Source: Lysobacteraceae bacterium
GTDB taxonomy: Bacteria > Pseudomonadota > Gammaproteobacteria > Xanthomonadales > Xanthomonadaceae
NCBI GenBank assembly: GCA_031263725.1
Contig: JAISFF010000073.1
Coordinates: 1 to 64,000, forward strand
Direction: 5' to 3'
DNA: 64,000 nucleotides
The translations under genes and the position numbers were made by a program. Position 1 is the first letter of the stretch. Every line of letters begins with the position of its first letter. Positions 45,625 through 55,374 of the stretch are shown here, piece after piece. The notes beneath the pieces were generated by a model. The model made no database searches and was not told the origin of the DNA. It was given only the letters and a program-made list of their open reading frames with translations.

Positions 45625-46057
45625 GGGCCGGAGACCTTTTCAGGTTCCGGAACAAAGCGGACAGGCCTGCTTCTCCATCGCGGGCAGACGCCGGATGATG
45701 GCGTTGTGGCGCGCCATCCGGCGCCTGCCGAGCGCCAGCGCCATCATGGACATCGTGTCGGCCGAACGTGTGTAGGTGCGGGTTTCAGGGGGGAGGGCGC
45801 TCCGGATCGCCTGCAAAGCGGAAGCGATGCTTTCCGCGCATCCCGCCATCGCCATTCAGCGCTTGTGCTTGCAAATAATTAATCGATAAATCAAATTTTG
45901 CGCATGAAGCCCAACCGTCAAGCCGGGACGTTCTTTGGCCGTCCTGAAAAGGGCGCGAAGACTCCAACGTCCAGGCTCCGCAAGCCGGTCCGGCGCGGAC
46001 CCGGCCGCCTGATCCGCCATACCGTCGAACTTTTGAATCACGGCCTGGAGCCGAAGC
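45625..46057. other. Intergenic, one doubtful small ORF
   Basis: A 433-bp gap. A minus-strand frame 45640-45855 (71 codons, ending MEKQACPLCSGT, CxxC motif) could be a small protein but has no recognisable family and only weak start signals. An AT-rich stretch at about 45866-45900 may be the promoter of the exporter genes that follow. Confidence 0.35.
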
Positions 46058-47029
46058 ATGACATCTCCGAATGAATCAGGACGTCGGCGTCTGCGCTGGC
46101 TGCTGCTGGCCGCATTGCCGCTCGCCGCCTGCAAACCGGCGACACCCGAAGTTCTGGGAACGCTGGAATGGGACCGGATCACGTTGCCGGCTCCGGCCGC
46201 TGAACGCATCGTCAGCGTCGAGGCGCTGGAAGGCGATCGCGTCGCCGCGGGTGCGGTAGTCCTGCGGCTGGAAGCGGTGCGCGCGGATGCGCAACTGGAA
46301 GCGGCGCAGGCGCAGGCCGGGCAGAGCCGCGAGGCGTTGCTGGAAATGGAACACGGGCCGCGCATCGAAGCGGTCGCGCAGGCGCGCGCGCAGGTTGCGG
46401 CATTGCGCGCGCAGGCGGTGGATGCGCGCAGCTATTCGAACCGGTTGGCGGAACTGGGCCGACAGCGCCTGGTGGCGGCGGCCGATGCGGATCGCGCCCT
46501 GGCCAGCGCCGAGAATGCCGAAGCGCAGGTGCGGGCGGCGCAGGAGGCATTGCTGGAACTGGAGCGGGGTACCCGCGCCGAGCGGATCGCGCAGGGACAG
46601 GCGGCGGTCGTCGCTGCCGACGCCGATGCCGCCTATCAATCCGTGACGCGCGGCAAGCTGGATATCATCGCGCCACGGGCGGGCCGCATCGACAGCCTGC
46701 CGTACAAACTGGGCGATCAGGCGCCGGCGGGTACGCCGCTGGCGATCATGCTGGTCGGCGAGGCACCGTATGCACGGGTCTACGTGCCGGCGGCGATGCG
46801 CGCGCGGATCAAGGTCGGGCAGAGCGTGCGGGTATTCGTCGATGGCTATGAAAAGCCCTATGCCGGGCATGTGCGGGTGGTGCGCAGCGATCCGGTGTTT
46901 ACGCCGTATTACGCGTTGACCGGCGACGACACCGATCACCTGAGCTATCTGGCCGAAATCCTGCTGACACCGGCGGCGGCGGATCTGCCGCTGGGCGTTC
47001 CGGTGCGGGTGGAGCTGCCGAATGGCTGA
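46058..47029 (+). CDS. HlyD-family membrane-fusion lipoprotein of an ABC exporter
   Basis: A 323-residue adaptor with a lipoprotein signal (LLLAALPLAAC, Cys near residue 25). It has a short N-terminal lipoyl half (VSVEALEGDRVAAGAVVLRL), a long Ala/Glu/Arg-rich hairpin of about 120 residues, the second half-motif (DIIAPRAGRIDSLPYKLGDQ), and a barrel with PAAMRARIKVGQSVRVFVDG. It resembles YhiI/YbhG of ABC exporters. Its last 8 bp overlap the ATPase gene. Confidence 0.86.
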   Translation: MTSPNESGRRRLRWLLLAALPLAACKPATPEVLGTLEWDRITLPAPAAERIVSVEALEGDRVAAGAVVLRLEAVRADAQLEAAQAQAGQSREALLEMEHGPRIEAVAQARAQVAALRAQAVDARSYSNRLAELGRQRLVAAADADRALASAENAEAQVRAAQEALLELERGTRAERIAQGQAAVVAADADAAYQSVTRGKLDIIAPRAGRIDSLPYKLGDQAPAGTPLAIMLVGEAPYARVYVPAAMRARIKVGQSVRVFVDGYEKPYAGHVRVVRSDPVFTPYYALTGDDTDHLSYLAEILLTPAAADLPLGVPVRVELPNG

Positions 47030-47972
47030 TGCCACGATGCAGCCCGCGATACTGGCCCGCGGGATCAGCAAGCGTTTCGGCGACTTCGTCGCGGTCGACC
47101 GGCTGGACCTGCGGGTGCCGCGGACCCGCGTATATGGATTTCTGGGGCCGAACGGTTCGGGCAAGTCGACCACGATCCGCATGCTGTGCGGCCTGTTGAC
47201 ACAGAGCGAAGGCGAGATCGAAGTGCTGGGCCTGAACGTGCCGCGGGATTCGGAAGCGGTAAGGCGGCGCATCGGCTACATGCCGCAGCGGTTTTCGCTG
47301 TACGAGGACCTGACGGTGCGCGAGAACCTCGAATTCCTCGGCGCCGTGCAAGGACTGGAGCGCAAGCGGCGGCGCGCGCGCATCGACGAACTGCTGCGGA
47401 CCTACTACCTGGCCGCCAGGGCCGGACAGCTGGCCGGCAGTCTGAGCGGCGGACAGAAGCAGCGCCTGATGCTGGCCGGCGCGGTCATCCACGCGCCGGA
47501 ACTGCTGTTCCTGGACGAACCGACCAGTGCGGTGGACCCGGAGTCGCGCCGCGATTTCTGGGAGAAGCTGTTCGATCTGGCCGATATCGGTACCACGATC
47601 CTGGTCTCCACCCATTACATGGACGAAGCCGAACGCTGCCACCGGATCGCCATCCTCGACCGCGGCAGGCTGGTGGCCGACGGCGAGCCGGCGGCGCTGG
47701 CCAGGCGCCTGAAGGGCCGCACCTGGGGCGTCGAATCCCTGCAACCGCGCAAGGTGCAGGCGGCGCTGCGCGAGGTGGATGGCGTGATCAGCATCGCCCA
47801 GGTCGGCACGGAGCTGCGCGTGTTGTGCGAGGAAGACGGCGGAATCGACGAAAGGCTCCGGAACAAATTGCAGGAGACGGGTCTGCGGGCGGACATCCGC
47901 CCGATTGAACCGAATCTGGAGGACGTTTTTGTCGCGGTCACGCAGCCACAGGCGCAGGCGGCACGGGAATGA
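47022..47972 (+). CDS. ABC exporter ATP-binding protein
   Basis: A 316-residue ATPase: Walker A in FLGPNGSGKSTTIRML, Q-loop YMPQRFSLYEDLTV, signature SLSGGQKQRLMLA, Walker B LLFLDEPTSAVD, H-loop VSTHYMDEAERC. The C-terminal ~75 residues form an extension as in drug-type ABC-2 ATPases. It powers the permease encoded next, whose ATG overlaps its TGA (47969-47972). Confidence 0.92.
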   Translation: MADATMQPAILARGISKRFGDFVAVDRLDLRVPRTRVYGFLGPNGSGKSTTIRMLCGLLTQSEGEIEVLGLNVPRDSEAVRRRIGYMPQRFSLYEDLTVRENLEFLGAVQGLERKRRRARIDELLRTYYLAARAGQLAGSLSGGQKQRLMLAGAVIHAPELLFLDEPTSAVDPESRRDFWEKLFDLADIGTTILVSTHYMDEAERCHRIAILDRGRLVADGEPAALARRLKGRTWGVESLQPRKVQAALREVDGVISIAQVGTELRVLCEEDGGIDERLRNKLQETGLRADIRPIEPNLEDVFVAVTQPQAQAARE

Positions 47973-49057
47973 GGCTTCAGCGCATCTTCGCGATCCTGGT
48001 CAAGGAACTGCGGCAGATGGTCCGCGACCGGGTGACGATGGTGATGATCGTCGGCATCCCCACGGTGCAACTGTTGCTGTTCGGTTATGCGATCAACATG
48101 GATGTGCGCAACCTGCCGGCGGCGGTGGCCGACATGGCCGGGACCAGCGGTTCGCGGATGCTGGCGCAGGACATGCTGGCGGCCGGGGTGATCCGGCTGG
48201 CGGCCGAGGCGCATACCCCGCAGGACATACATGCGTTGTTGCAGCGCGGGGAAATCAAGGTCGGCGTGGTGATCCCGCCCGATTTCGAACGCCGCCGCAT
48301 CGATGGGCGGCAGGCCTCGCAGGTGATCGTCGATGGCAGTGACAGTTCGGTGCAGGCGGCCGCGCGGCAACTGGCGCAGATGCCGGTGGATGGCGGTGGC
48401 ATGAGCAGCGCGCAGACCGGCCGGATCAGCGTGCTGCCTCTGTACAACCCCGCGCGCAGTTCGGCGTTGAACGTGGTGCCGGGATTGATCGGCGTGATTC
48501 TGACGATGACGCTGGTGCTGTTCACCGCGATGGCCATCGTGCGCGAACGCGAGCGCGGCAATCTGGAGCTGCTGATCACCACACCGGTATCCAGCGCCGA
48601 GCTGATGATCGGCAAAGTGCTGCCCTACATCGTCGTCGGCCTGGTGCAGGCGACCCTGATCCTGCTCCTCGGACACTGGCTGTTCGAGGTGCCGGTGCGC
48701 GGCAGCCTGTGGGCGGTGTACGTGGTCGCCGCGCTGCTGATCGTGGCCAATCTCGGTCTGGGCCTGCTGATTTCCACGGTGGCGCGATCGCAGTTCCAGG
48801 CGATGCAGATGACCTTCTTCATCTTCCTGCCCTCGATGCTGCTGTCGGGATTCATGTTTCCCTTCGACGGCATGCCGAAGCTGGCGCAGTGGTTTGCCGA
48901 GATCATGCCGCTGACGCACTTCCTGCGGCTGATCCGCGGCGTGGTGCTGCGCGGCGCCGGACTGGGCGAACTGTGGCCGGATGCGCTGGCGCTGGTGGCT
49001 TTCATCTGCGTGGTGATGGCGCTAGCGATCCTGCGGTTCCACAAGCGCCTGGATTGA
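47969..49057 (+). CDS. ABC-2 type exporter permease
   Basis: A 362-residue membrane protein: one N-terminal helix (MVMIVGIPTVQLLLFGYAI), a periplasmic domain of ~140 residues (LPAAVADMAGTSGSRML, QDIHALLQRGEIKVGVVIPPD), and five C-terminal helices ending near the sequence TFFIFLPSMLLSGFMFPFDGM and PLTHFLRLIRGVVLRG. This is the YhhJ/YbhS-type half of an ABC-2 exporter that works with the HlyD adaptor. Substrates in this family include drugs and dyes; here unknown. Confidence 0.9.
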   Translation: MRLQRIFAILVKELRQMVRDRVTMVMIVGIPTVQLLLFGYAINMDVRNLPAAVADMAGTSGSRMLAQDMLAAGVIRLAAEAHTPQDIHALLQRGEIKVGVVIPPDFERRRIDGRQASQVIVDGSDSSVQAAARQLAQMPVDGGGMSSAQTGRISVLPLYNPARSSALNVVPGLIGVILTMTLVLFTAMAIVRERERGNLELLITTPVSSAELMIGKVLPYIVVGLVQATLILLLGHWLFEVPVRGSLWAVYVVAALLIVANLGLGLLISTVARSQFQAMQMTFFIFLPSMLLSGFMFPFDGMPKLAQWFAEIMPLTHFLRLIRGVVLRGAGLGELWPDALALVAFICVVMALAILRFHKRLD

Positions 49058-49549
49058 GGCAGCCGATGCGAGCGTGGCCTCTCGTGTTCCGGATCGCGCC
49101 GGATCGGCAGCGGATGTCCGACGATCAATATGCCGGTCAGCGCCGTGACGATTCCGCCGGCGGATATCCCAGGCATGGCGCCGGCCGCTGGTGAGACGGC
49201 CGGAAATCGCGTTGCACGCATTGATCGACAGATATGACGCCGCTGGGCGCGGTCAGTATCCGCACGATGCCAGCGCGAATACCGATCGGCCAATGCTTCT
49301 TGGTCATGTGGCGTCCCCGGCAGGGGCGGCGGCTGCGACCATATGATCGAGCGGACCGTCCGGGAACTGTGAAACAATCGCCGCCGCCGGTTTCGGGTTG
49401 TGCGAAACTTGCACGCCCTTTGCCACTGAACCGAAAGGCGGCTGTCGGGCCGTTGCGATGCGACTGGCCGCCCGCGGCCACCGAATGCCACGGCGCGCAA
49501 TCCGGCTCCGACCCGTTCCGGGCGTTGATCCATTCTCCGAGATCGCATC
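49058..49549. other. Intergenic, nothing recognised
   Basis: About 490 bp between the ABC permease and the MFS gene. No gene with a recognisable product and no RNA gene were found. A minus-strand frame beginning at ATG 49307 (MTKKHWPIGIRAG, 56 codons) is too short to assign. Confidence 0.35.
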
Positions 49550-50779
49550 ATGAATACATCCGCTGTACAGGGCTCCGCCACCCCGCGGAACAGATTGCTG
49601 TTCGTCGCTGGCCTGGGATGGCTTTTTGATGCAATGGATGTCGGCTTGCTCTCCTTCATTGTTGCGGCGCTCAGCAGCGAATGGCATCTGAGCAAAGTCG
49701 AAGCCGGCTGGATCTTCAGCGTCAATTCCATCGGCATGGCCGCGGGCGCTTTCGTGTTCGGCATCTATGCCGACAAGAAGGGGCGCAAGGCCGCCTTCAT
49801 GCTGACGCTGCTGTTGTTCAGCATCGCCAGCGGGTTGAGCGCCCTGGCCTGGGGACTGGCGAGCCTGATGGTGCTGCGCTTCTTCATCGGCATGGGCCTG
49901 GGCGGTGAATTGCCGGTGGCATCGACGCTGGTCAGCGAAAACGTGGCAGCGCGCGAACGCGGCCGCATCGTGGTGCTGCTGGAGAGTTTCTGGGCGGCGG
50001 GATGGATCGTCGCGGCGCTGATCGCCTATTTCCTGATTCCGTTGCCGGCGGTGGGCTGGCGCGGCGCCATGCTGCTGTGCGCCTTGCCCGCGTTCTATGC
50101 GCTGTACCTGCGGTTCCGGTTGCCGGATTCGGTCAGCTTCGTCCGGCTCGGCAACGGGGAAAAGCAGGAGCCGGTATTGCAGAAGGCGCGCGCACTGCTG
50201 GCGCCCGAATACCGCCGCAGCACGATCATGTTGTGGGTGCTGTGGTTCTGCGTGGTGTTCTCGTACTACGGCATGTTCCTGTGGCTGCCCAGCGTGATGA
50301 TGGCCAAGGGATTCGATCTGGTGCAGAGCTTCGGCTACGTATTGCTGATGACGCTGGCACAGTTGCCGGGCTATTTCACCGTGGCCTGGCTGATCGAACG
50401 GGTGGGCCGCAAGTTCGTGCTGGTGGTCTATCTGTTCGGCACCATGGTCAGCGCGTATCTGTTCGGCGCCGCCGAGACGCAGGCGCACCTGCTGATGGCC
50501 GGCGCGCTGCTGTCATTCTTCAATCTTGGCGCCTGGGGCGCGTTGTATGCCTATACGCCGGAACAGTACCGGGAAACGCGCATCCGCGGCACCGGCGCCG
50601 GATTCGCGGCGGCGGTCGGCCGTATCGGCGGCATTTTCGGGCCGCTGCTGGTCGGCTACCTGATGGCGATGCGGATCAGCGTCAGCGTGGTGTTCGGCAT
50701 CTTCTGCGCCGCGCTGCTGGTCGGCATACTGGCGGTGGCGTTCCTGGGCAAAGAAACCCGCAGCACGCAGATCGCCTGA
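49550..50779 (+). CDS. MFS transporter, aromatic acid/niacin-type
   Basis: A 409-residue, 12-helix major facilitator protein. The family signature appears as WLFDAMDVGLLSFI in TM1, FGIYADKKGRKAAF in the loop 2-3 motif, and MVLRFFIGMGLGGELPVASTLVSE in TM4, typical of AAHS/NiaP-like H+ symporters. It should import an organic acid or niacin-like solute; substrate not determined by sequence. It is convergent with miaB and has its own upstream region. Confidence 0.85.
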   Translation: MNTSAVQGSATPRNRLLFVAGLGWLFDAMDVGLLSFIVAALSSEWHLSKVEAGWIFSVNSIGMAAGAFVFGIYADKKGRKAAFMLTLLLFSIASGLSALAWGLASLMVLRFFIGMGLGGELPVASTLVSENVAARERGRIVVLLESFWAAGWIVAALIAYFLIPLPAVGWRGAMLLCALPAFYALYLRFRLPDSVSFVRLGNGEKQEPVLQKARALLAPEYRRSTIMLWVLWFCVVFSYYGMFLWLPSVMMAKGFDLVQSFGYVLLMTLAQLPGYFTVAWLIERVGRKFVLVVYLFGTMVSAYLFGAAETQAHLLMAGALLSFFNLGAWGALYAYTPEQYRETRIRGTGAGFAAAVGRIGGIFGPLLVGYLMAMRISVSVVFGIFCAALLVGILAVAFLGKETRSTQIA

Positions 50780-50813
50780 TGATTGCAGCGCGATCCTGCC
50801 GGTGCCGTCCCGG

Positions 50814-52217
50814 TCAGTCCCGCGGATCAAGGCTGGCCACACGCCCACGCAGCGAATTGCTCATCGCATCGGTGATCGCCACATCGACGAACCGGCCGAT
50901 GAATCGGGGCGGGCCGGCGAAGTTCACCGAGCGCATGTTTTCGGTCTTGCCGGTCAGCTCGTTCGGATCGCGTTTGGAAGGCCCGTCGACCAGTACCTTC
51001 TGCACGCTGCCGACCATGGATTGCGCGATGCGCATGGCATTGGCATTGATCGCGGCCTGCAGCCGTTTGAGCCGGGCATGCTTGACCGCATCGGGCGTAT
51101 CGTCGGGCAGGTCCGCGGCCGGTGTGCCGGGACGGCGTGAATAGATGAAGGAGAAGCTCTGATCGAAGCCGATGTCCTCGATCAGCTGCATGGTTTTCTC
51201 GAAGTCGGCATCAGTCTCGCCAGGGAAGCCGACGATGAAATCCGACGAGATCGAAATGTCCGGCCGTACCGCGCGCAGCTTGCGGATCTTGTGCTTGAAT
51301 TCCAGCGCGGTGTAGCCGCGCTTCATCGCCGACAACACGCGATCGCTGCCGGCCTGCACCGGCAGGTGCAGGTAATTGGCCAGCTTGGGCACGTCGCGGT
51401 AGGCCTGGATCAGCGAATCGCCGAACTCCAGCGGATGCGAAGTGGTGAAACGGATCCGGTCGATGCCTTCGATCTGGGCGATGGCACGGATCAGCAGTGC
51501 CAGGTCGGCGATCCTGCCGCCGCCGTAGCCGCCCTGATAGGCATTGACGTTCTGGCCCAGCAGGTGGATCTCGCGCACGCCCTGCCGCGCCAGTCGCGCC
51601 ACTTCGACCAGCACGTCCTCGAAGGGCCGGCTGACTTCCTCGCCGCGCGTATAGGGGACCACGCAGAAACTACAGTACTTGCTGCAGCCTTCCATGATGG
51701 AGATGAAGGCCGCGGCTCCTTCCGCGCGCGGTTCGGGCAGGCGGTCGAACTTCTCGATCTCGGGGAAGCTGATGTCCACCTGCGGATTGCCGGAGGCGCG
51801 GCGCTGGCGGATCAGCTCGGGCAGGCGGTGCAGGGTCTGCGGACCGAACACCAGATCGACGAACGGCGCCCGCCTGACGATGTTTTCGCCTTCCTGCGAG
51901 GCCACGCAGCCGCCGACGCCGATCAACACCGGGCGCCCGTTGCGCTTCAACGATTTCCAGCGGCCGAGTTGACTGAAGACCTTTTCCTGCGCCTTTTCCC
52001 GGATCGAACAGGTGTTGATCAGGATGACATCGGCTTCCTCGGGATCGTCGGTCAGCTCCAGTCCCTCGGACTCGGCCAGGACATCGGCCATCTTGGCCGA
52101 GTCGTACTCGTTCATCTGGCAACCGTGGGTCTTGATGTAGAGCTTGCCGGTGACGGTTCCGGGAGCGGCCGCAGCGGCTCCGGGGACGATGTCGGATAGC
52201 GGGATGATCCCGGTCAT
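50814..52217 (-). CDS. miaB: tRNA-2-methylthio-N6-dimethylallyladenosine synthase
   Basis: A 467-residue radical SAM methylthiotransferase that modifies A37 of certain tRNAs. The N-terminal UPF0004 domain starts [16 protein letters not shown] and has its cluster Cys in [14 protein letters not shown] and [10 protein letters not shown]. The radical SAM triad is in [15 protein letters not shown]. The C-terminal TRAM domain ends with [18 protein letters not shown] start at ATG 52217 ([11 protein letters not shown]), not at longer frames. In relatives miaB precedes phoH; here it is separated from it by the USP, ABC and MFS genes. Confidence 0.94.
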   Translation of the reverse strand: MTGIIPLSDIVPGAAAAAPGTVTGKLYIKTHGCQMNEYDSAKMADVLAESEGLELTDDPEEADVILINTCSIREKAQEKVFSQLGRWKSLKRNGRPVLIGVGGCVASQEGENIVRRAPFVDLVFGPQTLHRLPELIRQRRASGNPQVDISFPEIEKFDRLPEPRAEGAAAFISIMEGCSKYCSFCVVPYTRGEEVSRPFEDVLVEVARLARQGVREIHLLGQNVNAYQGGYGGGRIADLALLIRAIAQIEGIDRIRFTTSHPLEFGDSLIQAYRDVPKLANYLHLPVQAGSDRVLSAMKRGYTALEFKHKIRKLRAVRPDISISSDFIVGFPGETDADFEKTMQLIEDIGFDQSFSFIYSRRPGTPAADLPDDTPDAVKHARLKRLQAAINANAMRIAQSMVGSVQKVLVDGPSKRDPNELTGKTENMRSVNFAGPPRFIGRFVDVAITDAMSNSLRGRVASLDPRD

Positions 52218-52433
52218 GGCGATTATTCCAGGCGGGTTGAAGTCGGGCGGCGCAGTGTAGCCCAGAACCGCCGGTCGGCGGGGCGGCGTGCCGGGTATCG
52301 GGATGAACGCCGGATGCGCACCGGGGCGTCCGCCGGTTCCCGGGAGATACCGGACGGATGCCGGTTGCGAAAAGTTTCCGCTTGCTGAACAAGGACTTGG
52401 CAACGGTGGCAGAAGCTGGGAAACTTCAGGATT

Positions 52434-53330
52434 ATGAAGGGGATACTGGGATTGATGACATGCGTGGCCTTGTCGGTGGCGGGGTTGCCCGCCAGCGCGG
52501 CCACGCTGTACAAGTGCGTCGCCGCCAACGGCGTCCCCAATTATGTCAACCGGCGTATTCCCAACGCGACCTGCACGGTGTTCAGCCGCTACACCCCGGA
52601 TCATCGGCCCGCGTCGCGGCCGGCGGTTGCTGCCACACCGAGTCCGACCGCGGCTTCCGCCGCCGCAAGTCCGGCGGCATCGGCATCGGATACCGCCGCG
52701 GCCACCCGCGCCCCCGCGACTCCGGCGCCGACAAGGAGCGGGCAGGGCCGGGTGGTCAGCGGCCAGGTCTATTCCTACATGCAGGACGGCGTACGTCATT
52801 ACACCAGTGCGAAGCCTACCCATGCGACGGGCGTCGAGGGGCTGCGGACCATACGTTACAGTTTCATCGAGACCTGCTACGCCTGCGGCGCCAATCCCGG
52901 CGTCAACTTCGCCACCTTGCGCCTGAATACCAGCGCCTACCAGGCCGAGATCGCGGCGGCGGCCCGCGAGTTCGGCGTCGAGGAGGCGATCGTGCGGGCG
53001 GTGATACACGCGGAGTCGGCCTACAACCCCATGGCGCTGTCGCGGGCCGGGGCGCAGGGATTGATGCAGCTGATGCCGGCCACGGCGCGGCGTTTCGGCG
53101 TCAGCGACAGCTACGACGCCAGCCAGAACATTCGCGGCGGCGTGCAGTATCTGGCATGGCTGTTGCGCCGCTACGACGGCAATCTGACGCTGGCCGCCGC
53201 CGGCTACAACGCGGGCGAAGGGGCGGTGGCGCGCTATGGCGGCGTGCCTCCCTACAGTGAAACGCAGCGCTATGTCCAGCGGGTCAACACGCTGGCCGAG
53301 CGTTACCGTGGAGCTGTCGCCGCGCAGTAA
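52434..53330 (+). CDS. Lytic transglycosylase (SLT domain) with DUF4124-type N-terminus
   Basis: A 298-residue secreted enzyme. Signal peptide ends near LPASA (residue 22). The N-terminal domain ([18 protein letters not shown]) resembles DUF4124; an Ala/Pro/Ser-rich linker follows. The C-terminal SLT domain (about 180-298) has the catalytic Glu in [20 protein letters not shown], then [14 protein letters not shown] and [11 protein letters not shown]. It cleaves peptidoglycan to anhydromuropeptides. It precedes petABC in the same direction, with a 160-bp gap. Confidence 0.9.
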   Translation: MKGILGLMTCVALSVAGLPASAATLYKCVAANGVPNYVNRRIPNATCTVFSRYTPDHRPASRPAVAATPSPTAASAAASPAASASDTAAATRAPATPAPTRSGQGRVVSGQVYSYMQDGVRHYTSAKPTHATGVEGLRTIRYSFIETCYACGANPGVNFATLRLNTSAYQAEIAAAAREFGVEEAIVRAVIHAESAYNPMALSRAGAQGLMQLMPATARRFGVSDSYDASQNIRGGVQYLAWLLRRYDGNLTLAAAGYNAGEGAVARYGGVPPYSETQRYVQRVNTLAERYRGAVAAQ

Positions 53331-53490
53331 CCCGTTGTGACGGCAGTGGTTTTCTTGGGGCGGGTCGCGGGAATTATGAATTCGCCATTGTGGGTTTGCG
53401 AGTGCTTCCGTTAAACTTCGTTGTCTTTTGCGGCCGGAGACGGTCGCAGGCAGCCAACGCTACCTGGTTTGACATATTTCGGAGTGCCGG

Positions 53491-54111
53491 ATGGCCAACG
53501 ATGAAGTAAAAACGCCCGACAACATGGGGCGTCGGCGGTTCCTGACAGCCACAACGGCTGTGGTCGGTGCCGTCGGAGTGGGCGCTTTGGCGGTTCCATT
53601 CATCAAGTACTGGAACCCGAGCACCAAAGCCAAGCTGGCGGGCGCGCCCGTCGTCGCCGATATCACCGGATTGCAGGAAGGCCAGCGCCTGATGTTGGAA
53701 TGGCGCGGACAGCCGATCTGGATCGTCAAGCGCTCGAAGGCCTTGCTGGATGCGCTGCCGACGCTGGACGGACACCTGCGCGACCCGGAGTCCAAGGTGG
53801 TCGATCAGCAACCGGCCTACGTGCTGAAGAGCAATCCCGAATTCCGCTCGATCAAGCCGGAAATCTCGGTCTTGGTCGGCATCTGCACGCATCTGGGCTG
53901 CTCGCCCGAAATGGCGGCCGAAATCAAGCCGATGCCTTACGATCCGGACTGGAAGGGCGGCTATTTCTGCCCTTGCCACAAGTCGCGCTTCGACATGTCC
54001 GGACGTGTCTTCCAGGGTGTTCCGGCGCCGACCAATCTCGTGGTTCCTCCGCATCACTACCAAGACGACAACACCATCGTGGTGGGCGTCGATCCGCAGG
54101 GGGCTGCATAA
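53491..54111 (+). CDS. petA: Ubiquinol-cytochrome c reductase, Rieske iron-sulfur subunit
   Basis: A 206-residue Rieske protein of the bc1 complex. The twin-Arg signal (MGRRRFLTAT) and one N-terminal helix anchor it. The [2Fe-2S] ligands are Cys and His in CTHLGCSPEM and CPCHKSRFDMSG. It accepts electrons from ubiquinol. It starts a petABC operon: petB follows 3 bp later. Confidence 0.96.
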   Translation: MANDEVKTPDNMGRRRFLTATTAVVGAVGVGALAVPFIKYWNPSTKAKLAGAPVVADITGLQEGQRLMLEWRGQPIWIVKRSKALLDALPTLDGHLRDPESKVVDQQPAYVLKSNPEFRSIKPEISVLVGICTHLGCSPEMAAEIKPMPYDPDWKGGYFCPCHKSRFDMSGRVFQGVPAPTNLVVPPHHYQDDNTIVVGVDPQGAA

Positions 54112-54114
54112 GCC

Positions 54115-55374
54115 ATGGCGAACAATATCGTTACCCGCACCGCAATGGGCGTATGGGACTGGGTCAATGCGCGCGCGCCGGCGATGATGCCGGCGTTCCG
54201 CAAGCACATGAGCGAGTACTACGCGCCGAAGAACTTCAACATCTGGTACTACTTCGGTTCGCTGGCGCTGCTGGTGCTGGTCAACCAGATCGTCACCGGC
54301 ATCTTCCTGACGATGAACTACAAGCCGTCCGCGGCGGAAGCGTTCGCGTCGGTCGAATACATCATGCGCGACGTGGAGTGGGGCTGGCTGATCCGCTACA
54401 TGCACAGCACCGGCGCGTCGCTGTTCTTCATCATCATCTATCTGCACATGTTCCGCGGACTGCTCTACGGCAGCTATCAGAAGCCGCGCGAGCTGGTCTG
54501 GCTGCTTGGCATGCTGATCTACCTGGTGCTGATGGCCGAGGCTTTCATGGGCTATGTGCTGCCGTGGGGGCAGATGTCGTTCTGGGGCGCCAAGGTCATC
54601 ATCTCGCTGTTCGGCGCGATCCCGGTCATCGGCAATGGCCTGACCGAATGGATCATGGGCGACTACCTGCCCAGCGACACCACCTTGAACCGTTTCTTCG
54701 CGCTGCATGTGATCGCAATGCCGCTGGTGCTGCTGCTGCTGGTGGTGCTGCATCTGCTCGCGCTGCATGAAGTTGGTTCGAACAACCCGCAGGGTGTCGA
54801 CATCAAGCACGGTCCGAAGGGCAACCGCTGGTCGCCGACCGCGCCCAAGGACGGTATCCCGTTCCATCCGTACTATACGGTCAAGGACATCGTCGGTGTC
54901 GGTGTGCTGCTGCTTGTCGCCGCCTTCATCATCTTCTATGCGCCGATGTTCGGCGGTTGGTTCCTCGAGCACGACAACTTCACCGAGGCCAACCGCCTGG
55001 TGACGCCGGAGCACATCAAGCCGGTCTGGTATTTCACGCCTTACTACGCGATGCTGCGCGTCATCCCGAACAAGCTGGGCGGCGTGATCGTGATGTTCGC
55101 GGCGATCGCGGTGCTGTTCCTGGTGCCGTGGCTGGATCGGGCCAAGGTCAAGTCGGTGCAGTATCGCGGCTGGATCTCCAAGCTCATGTTGGCCGTCCTC
55201 GCCATCAGCTTCGTGTGGCTGGGCAAGATCGGCGCCGGTCCGGGCACGGACCCTGTCGAAACCATCGTCGGCCGCGTGCTGACTGCGCTGTATTTCGTCT
55301 TTTTCATCACCATGCCGCTGTGGACCAAGATCGACAAGACCAAGCCGGTACCGGAACGAGTGACCATGCCATGA
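54115..55374 (+). CDS. petB: Cytochrome b subunit of the bc1 complex
   Basis: A 419-residue membrane protein with eight or more helices, containing haem b ligand regions (MHSTGASLFFIIIYLHMFRG and FFALHVIAMPLVLLLLVVLHL) and the Q-site motifs (MGYVLPWGQMSFWGA, PEHIKPVWYFTPYYAML). It carries the two quinone sites of the complex. The TGA overlaps petC's ATG (55371-55374). Confidence 0.96.
   Translation: MANNIVTRTAMGVWDWVNARAPAMMPAFRKHMSEYYAPKNFNIWYYFGSLALLVLVNQIVTGIFLTMNYKPSAAEAFASVEYIMRDVEWGWLIRYMHSTGASLFFIIIYLHMFRGLLYGSYQKPRELVWLLGMLIYLVLMAEAFMGYVLPWGQMSFWGAKVIISLFGAIPVIGNGLTEWIMGDYLPSDTTLNRFFALHVIAMPLVLLLLVVLHLLALHEVGSNNPQGVDIKHGPKGNRWSPTAPKDGIPFHPYYTVKDIVGVGVLLLVAAFIIFYAPMFGGWFLEHDNFTEANRLVTPEHIKPVWYFTPYYAMLRVIPNKLGGVIVMFAAIAVLFLVPWLDRAKVKSVQYRGWISKLMLAVLAISFVWLGKIGAGPGTDPVETIVGRVLTALYFVFFITMPLWTKIDKTKPVPERVTMP

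Noticed and set aside
45640..45855. Minus-strand 71-codon frame ending in a CPLC motif
   Set aside because: One CxxC motif is not enough; no start signal, no partner and no recognisable family.
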